NCBI GenBank assembly: GCA_963758335.1
Contig: CAVWVF010000001.1
Coordinates: 1,550,001 to 1,614,000, forward strand
Source of the DNA: Roseiarcus sp963758335
GTDB taxonomy: Bacteria; Pseudomonadota; Alphaproteobacteria; Rhizobiales; Beijerinckiaceae
Reading direction: 5' to 3'
Length of the DNA stretch: 64,000 bases
In this document: positions 25,664 through 34,893 of the stretch, in pieces
Position numbering within the stretch: position 1 is the first letter of the stretch
Layout: each line of letters begins with the position of its first letter
Program-made: the position numbers and the translations under genes
Notes under the pieces: generated by a model
What the model was told of the DNA's origin: nothing
Database searches by the model: none
What the model saw: only the letters and a program-made list of their open reading frames with translations

Positions 25664-25777
25664 CCTGGAGACCTTTGTGATAGGTTAACTGTGGTTGCGT
25701 GCAATCAGGCGGAAGAGTTCCTGTCAAGGCGATGTTTTGGTATGATAGGTGGTCGGCAATCACCGCGGGAACCAAGG
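25664..25777. promoter_or_regulatory. Divergent control region with possible GntR operator
   Basis: The 114-base gap separates the regulator gene and the lactonase gene. It contains TTGGTATGATAGGTGG at about 25737-25752. Its TTGGTATG half resembles operators known for FCD-type GntR regulators. The other half is imperfect, so this is only a candidate site. Confidence 0.3.
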
Positions 25778-26653
25778 ATGACGACGACGCTCGTTTTCAA
25801 CGCGGCCGACATTGTGGGCGAAAGCCTCGTCTACGACGAGCGGCGCGACGCGCTGCTTTGGGTCGACATCGTCGGCAAGCGCATCCATCGCCTGTTTCCG
25901 GCTATAGGCGCCATGAGGTCTGGCCGACGCCGGACTTTCCGACCTCCATCGGCTTGCGCTCGGACGGCGGCGCGATCGTCGGCTTGCGCGACCGCGTCAC
26001 GCTGTGGGGCTACGGCGAAGAATTCCGCACGCTGGCGGTCGTCGAGCCCGATCTCCCAGACAACCGCCTCAACGAGGGCCGCGTCGGCCCAGACGGCGCT
26101 TTCTGGGTGGGCACGATGCAGGATAGTCTCAATCCCGACGGCTCGCCCAAGGAGATCGCGCGCTCGAGCGGCGCGATCTTCCGCGTCGAACGCGGCGGCC
26201 ATGTGAGTCGGCTGACGCCGCGCGAATTCGGCATCGCCAACGCCTGGACGGCCGACGGGCGTTTCCTCACCGCCGACACGATCCGCAACGAGATCTACGC
26301 CTACGACGTTCGCGACGGCGCGCTGTCGAACAAGCGCGTGTTCGCGCCGCCGCTTCCCCGCGGGGCGCCCGATGGCTCGTGCCTCGACGACGAGGGGCGT
26401 CTCTGGAACTGCCGCGTCGCCGGCGGCGCTTGTGTCGCCTGCTTCCGGCCCGAGGGCGCGCTCGACCGGCTCGTGGAGCTGCCCTGCGCCTGGCCGACGA
26501 GCTGCGCCTTCGGCGGGCCCGATTTCGCCACTCTCTACGTGACCTCGGCGCTTCACCATGACAGCGGCGCGTATCGCCGCCCATCCCGAGGAAGGAGCGC
26601 TCTTCGCGGTCGACGTCGGCGCGCGAGGGCGACCCGAACATCGCTTCTCGTGA
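25778..26653 (+). pseudogene. SMP-30 lactonase-like gene, frameshifted
   Basis: A gluconolactonase/regucalcin-type beta-propeller can be rebuilt across three frame segments. The first is AADIVGESLVYDERRDALLW with VDIVGKRIHRL (to about 25905). The second is PTSIGLRSDGGAIVGLRD, NRLNEGRVGPDGAFWVGTMQ, NAWTADGRFLTADTIRNEIY and PDGSCLDDEGRLWN (to about 26565). The third is IAAHPEEGALFAVDVG, ending at 26653. Metal ligands expected of the family (Glu in VGESL, Asn in NRLNEGR, Asn in IANAW, Asp in PDGSC) are present. It would open the sugar lactone made by the SDR. Two one-base shifts make it a pseudogene as read, but conservation is high. Confidence 0.75.
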
Positions 26654-26764
26654 GACCATTCTGGCGCGGGCTCAAACGAGGCGCGCAGCTTCGTCAATGG
26701 AACGAGCAAGGATTTCCGCGGCGACAAGCCCGGCCGGCACAGGGGGTCATTTCGAGCCTGCGTC

Positions 26765-28527
26765 CTACTCCGGCAGCCCCGCCTTCACGAGACCCTCGCG
26801 CACGTGCTCGGCGTCCGAAGGTTGACGGAAGTGAAGCGTCGCGAGGAAGGTCCGGGCGGTGAAAGACAACTCGCGCGCCAGCGCCTCGCGCGCATGAGCC
26901 GAGGCTGCGGTGCGGTTGCCGAGCTGCGCCGAGGACGCCGCCAGAAAGGCGTGATGGGTGTAGTCCGGCGCCGTCACTTTGCTGAAGGAGGCGATTGCCT
27001 CGGCGTAGGCGCGCGCGGTGTACTGCGCCCGGCCGAGATGGCTCCAAAAACGCTCGGGATGATACGGATTGAGCCGCATCGCCCGGCAAATCCACTCGAT
27101 CCCCTCTTCCGGGCGCCCGAGCCAGGTCAACAGCTCGCCCTGCTGGACGACGATGAGATCGCTGTTCGGATTGAGGCTGAGGGCGCGTCCTGGTGATAGG
27201 CCGCCTTGTCGTGCTCGTTGAACGTCAGGTTGGCGGCGGCGAGGATCCGATGCACGTCGGCGTCGTTGTCGTCGAGCGACAGGGCCGTTTGCAGCTCATC
27301 CAGGATCACCCGCTCGTCGTCACACCACTTATACCCCCACGCCTGGCCGGTCACGCACGCCTTCCAGGCGTGCGCATGCGCATAGTTCGGATCGAGCTCG
27401 ATGGCGCGGTTCAGATGCCGAAGCGCTTCGGCGTTGGCCTCACGCTTCGACCGATGGTGCAGAACCTTGCCGGCCAGCACATGCTCGTAGGCCGCCATGT
27501 TTTCGGTCGTCTTTCGCTGGACGCGGTCGTGCCGCGCGGCTTCGACGCGGCCGAACAGGGTCGCGGCGATCGAGGCGGTGACGTCGTCCTGGATGGCGAA
27601 GATGTCCTCGAGTTTGCGATCGTAACGCTCGGCCCAGATGTGCGTCTCGGTTTCGCCGTCGATCAGCTGGACGGTGACCCTGACGCGATCCGCCGCCTTG
27701 CGCACGCTTCCCTCGACGAGGTAGTCCACGCCGAACTCGCGCGCGATTTGCTGGGCCTTGACCGGCTTGCCCTTGTGCACGAAGACGGCGTTGCGGGAGA
27801 TCACGAGGAGCTGGCGGAAACGCGACAGCTCGGTGATGATGTCCTCGGTCAGCCCGTCGGCGAAGAACTCCTGCTCCGGGTCGCCGCTCATATTGACGAA
27901 CGGAAGAACCGCGATCGACGGCTTGCGAAGCCCGGCCTGAGGCGCCGATGGCCGATCCGATGACGGCTGGCTGTCATGGGGGGCTTGGCCGCCGATGAGG
28001 ACCTTGAAAGCGCGGATCGGCCGGCTGATGTTCTTGAACTGCTGTTCGCCGAGATCCGCGTATCCGACCTCGAGCCGGTCGCCGACCTGATCGCGCACCG
28101 CCGAGGAAACGCAAATTCCGCCGGGCTCGGCCATCAATTCCAGCCGCGCCGCCACATTGACCCCGTCGCCGAAGATGTCGCTTTCTTCCGCGATCACGTC
28201 GCCCAGATTGATGCCGATGCGATAAAGCATGGCGCGCGAGGCGGGCATGTCCCGATTGCGCCGCGCCATGCGCTGTTGAAAATCCACCGCGCAGCGCAGC
28301 GCCTCCGTGACGCTCTGGAATTCAACCAATATGCCGTCGCCGGTGGTCTTGATGACGCGGCCCCGGCACTTGGCGATTGCAGGATCGATCAGCTCCAGCC
28401 GCACCGTCCTCATCCGGGCGAGCGTTCCTTCCTCGTCGACCTCCATGAGTCGGCTGTATCCGACGACATCCGCCGCAACGATCGCGGCCAGTCGGCGCTC
28501 TACGCTCGGCGTTTCCATCCTGCCCAT
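26765..28527 (-). pseudogene. Class III adenylate/guanylate cyclase with TolB-like and TPR parts, frameshifted
   Basis: The N-terminal cyclase domain (VAADVVGYSRLMEVDEEGT, KTTGDGILVEFQSVTEAL, YRIGINLGDVI, FGDGVNVAARLE) carries the metal-binding aspartates. It is followed by a linker and a TolB-N-like domain (PSIAVLPFVNMSGDPEQEFF, ADGLTEDIITELSRF, YLVEGSVRKAADRVRVT). A TPR region ends in LTWLGRPEEGIEWICRAMRL and HLGRAQYTARAYAEAI. This architecture of about 590 residues is common in rhizobia. A one-base shift at about 27190 separates the last part. No membrane segment is seen, so it should be cytosolic. It probably makes cAMP in response to an unknown signal. Confidence 0.8.
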
Positions 28528-28734
28528 GACCCGATCGACAAACTCAAGGATCCCGAGTTGAAAGCGCTCAGTCGCCCAACGCCGTCGGCGGCGTTCGATC
28601 CGATCCCTCGTCCGGGATCGTAGCGACCTCGGCGTTTGCCCATTACTGATGCACAATACTCCACACGCCGTAGGCTTTCAAATTCCCCTCCCCCGTCGGG
28701 AGAGTGGCTCCGCCGCGCAGACGCGTCTCGAACG

Positions 28735-29030
28735 CGAACGCGTAGACCGTCCCGTCGGCGGCGACGTAGAGCCTGTCGTCGCTGGCGATGAGGGTCTGAA
28801 AATGGTGCAGGCCGCGCATTCGCTCCGGCGGCGAGGCCAGCGGCTCGCCGTCATCCCCTCGGAATGCGTGCAGTCCGTTGTCGCCCTCGGCGCCCACGAT
28901 CAACACGATCGGATCGAGCGGCCGTCCGTGGTCGTGACGATCGGCGAACCGTTGCCGGCGACAGAACCGAACAAGGCGGGTCCCATCGCCGCCGTCTGGG
29001 CCTTGCGCCGGAACAGCGCGCAGGCGCGGC
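28735..29030 (-). pseudogene. Duplicated C-terminal remnant of the PQQ-propeller gene
   Basis: This stretch reads VGAEGDNGLHAFRGDDGEPL, ERMRGLHHFQTLIASDDRLY and VAADGTVYAFAFE. These nearly repeat the C-terminal 90 or so residues of the protein at 29725-31191. At DNA level the copies are alike over most of 290 bases with scattered differences, so the duplication is not recent. The N-terminal part of the duplicate is absent, and there is also a one-base shift around 28920 (missing residues TTDGRS). It lies just downstream of the cytochrome gene. Confidence 0.75.
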
Positions 29031-29044
29031 CACGAAGCGAACAA

Positions 29045-29521
29045 TCAGTGGCCTGAGAACGACTCATCGCTGAACGGCGACGTCTCGATGGGCGACAGTC
29101 TCGGATCTCTGATCGTTATAAAGCCGAAGCCGGTGGCTTCATGACAAGTGTTGCATGCGGCCGTCAGCTTGCTGAAGGCTTTCGAAAAATTGACGCTGTC
29201 TTTCGCCTTGATCGCTTTCTCCACTTCATCTGCCTCAGGCGTCATCATTGTCATGTTTGATTGCACGTTATTTGGATAAAGGCGCCTTGCTCGATCAATA
29301 CTGAGTCGGATTTGCGCCAATTCATAATTTGCCAGCTGCCAGTTTTCCACTGCGCCCGCATACCATAACTTGAAATGACAGAGTTGTGTTGCGACCATCA
29401 GGAGGTTTAAGGGCGGCAGATAGCCTTCCTGCGGGTTTGCCGGTTTTTGATCGTCAGCCAGAACTGGCGCCGAAGCGCCTATGGACAGAACGGCTATTGC
29501 CGCAACGCGCTTTATGTTCAT
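29045..29521 (-). CDS. Exported monoheme c-type cytochrome-like protein
   Basis: A signal peptide (MNIKRVAAIAVLSIGASAPV, LADD as cleavage region) precedes about 135 mature residues with one CxxCH haem-binding motif (AACNTCHEATGFGFI) near the C-terminus. The helical middle (LCHFKLWYAGAVENWQLANY, KAFSKLTAACNTCH) resembles small periplasmic proteins with a single CxxCH near their end. A longer frame exists upstream, but the signal peptide fixes this start. It lies between a PQQ-propeller gene and a duplicated remnant of it, hinting at a periplasmic redox pair. Its codon use is less GC-rich than its neighbours. Confidence 0.7.
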   Translation of the reverse strand: MNIKRVAAIAVLSIGASAPVLADDQKPANPQEGYLPPLNLLMVATQLCHFKLWYAGAVENWQLANYELAQIRLSIDRARRLYPNNVQSNMTMMTPEADEVEKAIKAKDSVNFSKAFSKLTAACNTCHEATGFGFITIRDPRLSPIETSPFSDESFSGH

Positions 29522-29724
29522 GATCGCGCATTCCCCCGATTGGCGCCAGATCGCTCGCCAACTTGGCTTATTGACCGACATTCGCGGGTGACCGCGGACC
29601 CGATTGGAAAAATTGCCCCAACTTTGGCTTTCTGACAAGCCTGAGGCGTTGCAGCCGCCCTTCCCCGCGAGGTCGGGGTCTCCCCTCTCCCGTCGGGAGA
29701 GGGGTTCCGCCGCAGCCTCTTAGA

Positions 29725-31191
29725 CTAGAATGCAAACGCATAGACCGTCCCGTCGGCGGCGACGTAGAGCCTGTCGTCGCTGGCGATGAGGGTCTGGAAA
29801 TGGTGCAGGCCGCGCATGCGTTCGGGCGGCGATGCGAGCGGCTCGCCGTCATCGCCCCTGAAGGCGTGCAGCCTGTTGTCGCCCTCGGCGCCGACGACAA
29901 ACACGATCGGATTCGAGCGGCCGTCGGTGGTCGTGACGATCGGCGAGCCGTTGCCGGCGACAGAACCGCACCAGGCGGTTTCCATCGCCGGCGCCGGGTC
30001 CGCGCGGACTTTCAGCGCGATCAGTCCCTCCCCCGGCTTGTCGGGCGGGCAACGCGCGCCGGCGCCCTGCAGCGCGACAAGAACGCCGTCGCCGGCGCTC
30101 CAGACCGCCGGCGATGCGATGGCGATATTCGCCGCCACGTGCGCGCTCGTGAGCGCGCCGCCGACGCCGCCGAGGTCATCGCGGTCGAGAAGATAGGCCT
30201 CGCCGGTTTTGCCGATGGCGAAGATCAGCTTCCGGGTCCCGCTTGCGCTCGCGACATCGAGCGGGGTCGGCGCGGTTCCGCCGAGGTCGAGATCCTGACG
30301 ATCGAGGTCGCGCCAGTCCGACGGGGCGAAGAAGTCGCGGGCTTCGTGCGGGGGGGCGAGGTCGGGAGCGAGGCGCAGAACGGCTTCGCCGTCGCTCCAA
30401 GTGCTTGCGCGAAAAGTGTTGCCGGTCGCCGCGAACAGCGACTTTCCATCGCCGCTGACGCCGCCCTGCCCCCATATGCCGCCGCCTCGCGCGCGTGTTT
30501 CGAAGCTCGCGGCCGTGCGAGGCTCACTCACGGAAAGGCCGACGACGAACCCGTGATAAGCGCCGCAATCGCCGAAGTGCCCGCTGAAGGGGACGAAGAC
30601 CTTGCCTGCGAACAGCGCCAGCGCGCCGCGCTGGTTCTGCAGGGCGGGCGTGAACCTGCCGCCGAGGGCCGTTGCGACATCGACCGGCCAGCCGGGCTCG
30701 ACCGATCCGTCGGTGAGCGAAAGGGCGTAGATTTCGTGGCGCGGCGCATTGGCGCGCATGACGGCGGCGTCGAGATAGAGCGTGGCGCGCTTTTCGTCGA
30801 TGACCGGCGCGCCGGTCACGCCGAGCGGCGAAATGTCGCCGCAGGGCAGCGCTGAGCCGGGGACGGGCCCGCCGAGCGAACGCTTCCAGATTTGCGCGCC
30901 ACTCTTCGCGTCGAGCGCAAAAACTTCGTCTTCCTCCGTCGCGACGATCAGAACGCCGTCTGACCCCGGCCGGCGCCAGAGGAGCGCCTGCGCATAGACA
31001 TGGCCCTGAAAGGCGGCGTGGAACGAAGGATCGAGATGCAGGCCGCGCGCGCGTTCATAGGTGAGGCCAGGGACGACGTATCGCCCGGCGCGGTCGAGCG
31101 CGCCGTGGTAGGTCGACACCGATGGGTCAGCCTGCGCCGCGGCGGTCGAAACGGCGACGGCGAGCGCGCCGCCGAGCAATGCATTTCGCAT
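29725..31191 (-). CDS. Exported PQQ-type beta-propeller protein
   Basis: From 31191 the product is about 488 residues with a signal peptide (MRNALLGGALAVAVSTAAAQ). The mature chain is built of outer-membrane PQQ-like blades (GVLIVATEEDEVFALDAKSG then AQIWKRSLGG, GGIWGQGGVSGDGKSLFAAT, KLIFAIGKTGEAYLLDRDDL, RLYVAADGTVYAF). Whether it binds PQQ or acts as a scaffold is unclear; I do not see the Trp-docking set of true quinoprotein dehydrogenases. A second, partial copy of its 3' end lies 700 bases downstream. The short upstream extension in the open frame lacks a signal peptide and was not used. Confidence 0.75.
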   Translation of the reverse strand: MRNALLGGALAVAVSTAAAQADPSVSTYHGALDRAGRYVVPGLTYERARGLHLDPSFHAAFQGHVYAQALLWRRPGSDGVLIVATEEDEVFALDAKSGAQIWKRSLGGPVPGSALPCGDISPLGVTGAPVIDEKRATLYLDAAVMRANAPRHEIYALSLTDGSVEPGWPVDVATALGGRFTPALQNQRGALALFAGKVFVPFSGHFGDCGAYHGFVVGLSVSEPRTAASFETRARGGGIWGQGGVSGDGKSLFAATGNTFRASTWSDGEAVLRLAPDLAPPHEARDFFAPSDWRDLDRQDLDLGGTAPTPLDVASASGTRKLIFAIGKTGEAYLLDRDDLGGVGGALTSAHVAANIAIASPAVWSAGDGVLVALQGAGARCPPDKPGEGLIALKVRADPAPAMETAWCGSVAGNGSPIVTTTDGRSNPIVFVVGAEGDNRLHAFRGDDGEPLASPPERMRGLHHFQTLIASDDRLYVAADGTVYAFAF

Positions 31192-31447
31192 GATGGCCTT
31201 GCGAGCATGGTAATATGTGGGCCTCCGCGCCATTATGGGCTTGATGCGTGGAAGAGCAAGCGACCGCCTCCGCTACCGGAACGGCGCTTTCAGTCTCCCC
31301 TCTGCCGTCGGGGCGACGGTATTCACATCGAATGCCGGACACGCCCAACATATTCCTTGCCAAGAGTGCGCGCGTGTACTACGTTTGTTCTCACGTTGCC
31401 AATCTGAAGGGATCGCCGAGGCGCGCGAGGGGCTTCTCCTCCACTTA

Positions 31448-32382
31448 GAGCCCGTCCAGGAACATAACGAATCGTTAGAATCGTTTGTGAATCAAGGAAG
31501 GCGGCCTGATTCGTTGGGGGTCGCCGATGTGGACGAACGAAAATCGCGGACGGTATGACCGGAGCCGGTTGCGCTATCCGAGCGACCTGACGGACGAGGA
31601 ATGGGCGCTGGTTGAGCCGTTCATTCCGCCGGCCAAGCGCGGCGGCAACAAGCGCACGGTGAACGTGCGCGCGGTCGTCAACGGCCTGATGTATGTCCTG
31701 AGCACCGGCTGCCAGTGGCGGGCGCTTCCCAAGGACCTGCCGCCGCGCTCGACGGTCTACGATTATTTCGATCTGTGGAGCTGGGACGGCACGCTCGATC
31801 GCATCCACGACGCGCTTTACCTGCGCTGTCGCCAAGCCGCCTCGCGCGAAGCGAGCCCGACCGCCGCCATCATCGACAGCCAGAGCGTCAAGAGCGCGGA
31901 AAAAGGGGGGCCTGCATCGATCCGCCCGGCTACGATGCGGGCAAGAAGATCAAGGGCAAGAAGCGGCATGTCCTGGTCGACACCCAAGGTCTGCTGATGC
32001 ATGCCATTGTCCACGCCGCCGACGTCCAGGACCGCGACGGCGGCGCGCTGCTGATGGCGAGCCTGTTCAGCGCCTTTCCGTTCCTGGTCAAGCTGTATGC
32101 CGACGCCGGCTATCAAGGGCCAGTATTCCAGAACGCGATGAAACGCATTCTGGCGCGCGTCAACGTCGAGATCGTCAAACGATCGGATCAGGCTAAAGGC
32201 TTCGTCACCCTGCCCAAGCGCTGGATCGTCGAACGCACCCTCGCCTGGCTCGGTCGCTGCCGCAGACTGGCCAAGGATCGGGAATGCCTCAACCGCAAGG
32301 CCCTCGCCTTCTTGCGCCTCGCCTCCATTCGCCTCATGCTGCGAAAGCTATGCAATCCCGCATGATGTTCCCGGACAAACTC
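31448..32382 (+). mobile_element. IS5-family element (IS427-like), 935 bp
   Basis: Ends were read as an imperfect inverted repeat: left GAGCCCGTCCAGGAACAT, right (reverse complement) GAGTTTGTCCGGGAACAT. A 3-bp duplication TTA lies on both sides (31445-31447 and 32383-32385). Short T/A-rich duplications are usual in the IS427 group of IS5. The element carries one transposase gene with a frameshift. It is inserted between the PQQ-propeller gene's upstream region and the TIM-barrel gene without breaking a gene I can see. Confidence 0.85.
31527..32365 (+). pseudogene. IS5-family transposase, frameshifted
   Basis: The N-terminal part (LRYPSDLTDEEWALVEPFIP, GCQWRALPKDLPPRSTVYDY, AAIIDSQSVKSAEKGG) runs to a stop soon after 31910. 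The rest (DPPGYDAGKKIKGKKRHVLV then DTQGLLMHAIVHAADVQDRD, KLYADAGYQGPVF, PKRWIVERTLAWLGRCRRLA) is one frame over. The site is GAAAAAGGGGGGCCTGC; seven instead of six G would restore EKGGACIDPPGYD. The DDE residues are Asp in IIDSQS, Asp in YADAGY and Glu in VERTLAW. Some IS427-group elements express their transposase by frameshifting, so the run could also be a natural slip site, though a miscall or mutation is simpler. Confidence 0.85.
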
Positions 32383-32550
32383 TTAGGCAATTGAACAAAC
32401 ATAGAACAGAATCCGGACTTTCGCAAGAGAATGTTCGTTTTCTGAAAATCATAATTTACGCCGCCATGCGACGGCGCCCCGGCGAGGGTTGTTCTGCCGA
32501 CCGAAGATCTCTCGAGGGCGCGCGCCTTCGAGCAGACCCGCCTCCAAGCG

Positions 32551-33404
32551 CTAAGAAGACCCCTCGAACGTCGCGCGCAAATGCTTCAGGCCGTCCGCGG
32601 CGAGCGCGTCCTGGCTCGGGGCGAGCGGACGCCAGATCGAGACGGCCTTGGCGATCTCCCGGATCTCTGGGGTGAAGGCCTCGATCACCAGCGGCCCGTC
32701 ATACTTCGCCGCACGCAGCGCGCCGGCGATTGCGCGCCAGGGCAGATGGTCCTGCCCAGGCGTTCCCCGGTCGTTGGAGCAGGCGTGAAACTCGACGATG
32801 TGGCCGGCGGCCCGCCGGATCGCGGCGGGGATGTCTTTTTCCTCGATGTTCATATGGAACGTGTCGAGCAACAGCCCGACGTTGTCGGCGCCGATCTCCC
32901 CGATGAGAAGGAGCCCTTGATCCACCGTGTTGATCAGGTCGGTCTCGAAGCGGTTGAGCGGCTCGACGGCCAGTCTGACCGACCGTTCCTCGGCATACGC
33001 CGCCGCCTCGCGGAGGCTCGCGACGGCCCTCAGCCACTGCTCCCGACGCGCCGCTCGTCGAGCAGTTTTGTATTGCCGACCGCGGCGTACATCGGTCCGG
33101 AAACGAAGGGGCTGCCGAGGCCCGCGGCGAAATCGATGCAGCGCCTCAGATAGTCGAGACCGGCCTTGCGCACGGCGCCGTCTTCCGAACTCAAGTCCCG
33201 GCCGGGGCCGAAAGCGCCGCAAACGGTGACGCCGACCCCGGCTTCGGCCGCACGCGCGCGAATGGCGTCGACATCGATCGTCTCAGGGTCTTCGACGCAG
33301 ATCTCGATGATGTCGAATCCCAGCGCCTTCACCTTATCGATTAGGTCGAGCGTCCGGTTGGAGAAGGGCGAGACCCAAATGAACGTGCTTGCCCCGTATC
33401 GCAT
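32551..33404 (-). pseudogene. Sugar phosphate isomerase/epimerase (TIM barrel), frameshifted
   Basis: The N-terminal part (MRYGASTFIWVSPFSNRTLD, GFDIIEICVEDPETIDVDAI) and the C-terminal part (ASLREAAAYAEERSVRLAVE, PLNRFETDLINTVDQGLLLI, GLLLDTFHMNIEEKDIPAAI, ACSNDRGTPGQDHLPW) form a xylose-isomerase-like barrel. It resembles the D-tagatose/D-psicose 3-epimerase group, with metal-ligand Glu in AVEPLNRFE, Asp/His in LDTFHMN and the HACSNDRG loop. A one-base shift near 33055 separates the halves. The chosen ATG at 33404 begins the first barrel strand. It is a single gene with an IS5 element downstream; the substrate is not predicted. Confidence 0.75.
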
Positions 33405-33738
33405 CGCCGACGCCCCGATGGCATGGAGCCCCAGACTGTCTTTCCGTTGGTTCGCGAGCAAGGGAATCGGAGTTGAAAGCCGGATACGCCTGCGGTCCGC
33501 AACGGATGACCTCCATGTATGAAGGCAGCGCAGCGTCATCCCTCTCCCCTCGGGAGAGGGGCCGGGGTGAGGAGACCAAGCGCTTCTTTCGGAGGGCAGC
33601 CGCAACTCGACTCGAATCCGTTCTTCGGCCGAGTCATATGCCTGCGCAGGTCACGGGCGAGTTGTCGGCGATCTGAACTCATTACCGCCGGGTCCCCTCA
33701 CCCCTGCCCCTCTCCCACCGGGAGAGGGGTATTGCCGG
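33405..33738. repeat. Intergenic region with two CTCTCCC/GGGAGAG palindromes
   Basis: No gene is supported here. At 33541-33572 and 33692-33730 are palindromes of the form CCTCTCCCCTCGGGAGAGGG next to GGTGAGG, arranged so that their CCCCTCACCCC tails face outward. They can form hairpins and belong to a repeat family seen elsewhere in the window (28684, 29681, 46888, 47331, 57360). Confidence 0.7.
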
Positions 33739-34719
33739 TCACCACCGCTGATGGACGTGCGGGCGGATATCCTCATCGTAGATCGCCCTGAGCTCAGCCA
33801 TGACCGATTGGGGCAGCGCCGGCTGATCGGCGGCCTGCGCATTGGCTCGAGCCTGCGCCGCGTTCTTGGCCCCGGGGATCGCGACCGTCACCGCGTCGAA
33901 CATCAAAATCCAGCGCAGAGCGAATTGCGCCATCGTCGCGTCGCCGCCGATCAGCTTCCGGACGCGCTCCACCGCTGCGAGGCCCACGTCGTAGGGCACG
34001 CCCGAGAAGGTTTCGCCGACGTCGAACGCCTCGCCGTGGCGGTTGAACTTCCGATGGTCGTCGTCGGCGAAGCTGGAATCGGCGCGAAGCTTTCCGGTGA
34101 GGAGCCCGCTCACCAGCGGCACGCGGGCGATGACGGCGACTTGCTTCTTCTTCGCCAGATCGAAGAACAGCTCCGCCGGCCGCTGCCGAAAAATGTTGAA
34201 GATGATCTGGACGCTGACGACGCCGGGATACTCGATCGCCTTGACCGCCTCCTCGATCCGCTCGACGCTGACGCCATAGTTGCGGATCTTGCCTTCCTTC
34301 TTGAGCCGGTCGAGTGAGTCGAAGACTTCGGGATGGTAGTAGAGGTCGGTCGGCGGGCAGTGCAGCTGAACGAGGTCGAGCGTCTCGACCTCGAGATTGG
34401 TCAGGCTGCGCTCGATCCATCCGCGGAGGTTCTCGTAGCCGGCGACGGTCTGCTGCGGGAGGCGCCTGCCGGCCTTTGTCGCGACGAAAGGCCGCTCGCC
34501 GCGCCGCTCCTTCAGGACCTTGCAGATGAGACGCTCCGAGCGGCCGTCGCCGTAGACGTCGGCGGTGTCGATGAAGGTCATTCCGCTGTCGAGCGCCGCG
34601 CTCAGCGCGGCGACGGCGTCGCCGTCGTCGACCGCGCCCCAGCCTCCGCCGATCGCCCACGCGCCGAAACCGATCTCGCTCACCCTGCGGCCCGTCCGGC
34701 CGAACTGCCGTGTCTGCAT
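33739..34719 (-). CDS. Aldo/keto reductase
   Basis: About 326 residues with the AKR barrel: MQTRQFGRTGRRVSEIGFGA, the catalytic Asp and Tyr in FIDTADVYGDGRSE, Lys in VATKAGRRL, His in DLVQLHCPPTD, and the cofactor-end pattern VTVAIPGAKNAAQARAN. It should reduce aldehydes or ketones with NADPH. The start at 34719 removes an extension that runs into a palindromic repeat (34761-34866) and so is unlikely to be native. Just beyond its 3' end is a CTCTCCC palindrome. There is no close operon partner. Confidence 0.85.
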   Translation of the reverse strand: MQTRQFGRTGRRVSEIGFGAWAIGGGWGAVDDGDAVAALSAALDSGMTFIDTADVYGDGRSERLICKVLKERRGERPFVATKAGRRLPQQTVAGYENLRGWIERSLTNLEVETLDLVQLHCPPTDLYYHPEVFDSLDRLKKEGKIRNYGVSVERIEEAVKAIEYPGVVSVQIIFNIFRQRPAELFFDLAKKKQVAVIARVPLVSGLLTGKLRADSSFADDDHRKFNRHGEAFDVGETFSGVPYDVGLAAVERVRKLIGGDATMAQFALRWILMFDAVTVAIPGAKNAAQARANAQAADQPALPQSVMAELRAIYDEDIRPHVHQRW

Positions 34720-34760
34720 GGTCTCCTCCAATAGCATGATGCGATCGGGTTGAACCGCCG

Positions 34761-34866
34761 CCGTCATCGCAAGGACCCCGAGCGTAGCGAGGGGGACGAA
34801 GCGATCCAAGGGCCGTCGGACGCCCGACTCTCACCTGGATTGCTTCGCTTCGCTCGCAATGACGGG
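34761..34866. repeat. GCGAAGCGAAGCAATCC-type long palindrome
   Basis: The sequence CCGTCATCGCAAGGA ... GACGAAGCGATCCAAG and its inverted partner CTGGATTGCTTCGCTTCGC ... TCGCAATGACGGG flank a short loop. It can fold into a hairpin of about 100 bases. The same family occurs at 43528-43619 and 48689-48781. The copies at 34.8 kb and 48.7 kb also share upstream bases (GATGCGATCGGGTTGAACCG and GATGCGATTGGATTGAACCG). Confidence 0.8.
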
Positions 34867-34893
34867 TCTGAGTCTAATTGAATTCATGCGACT

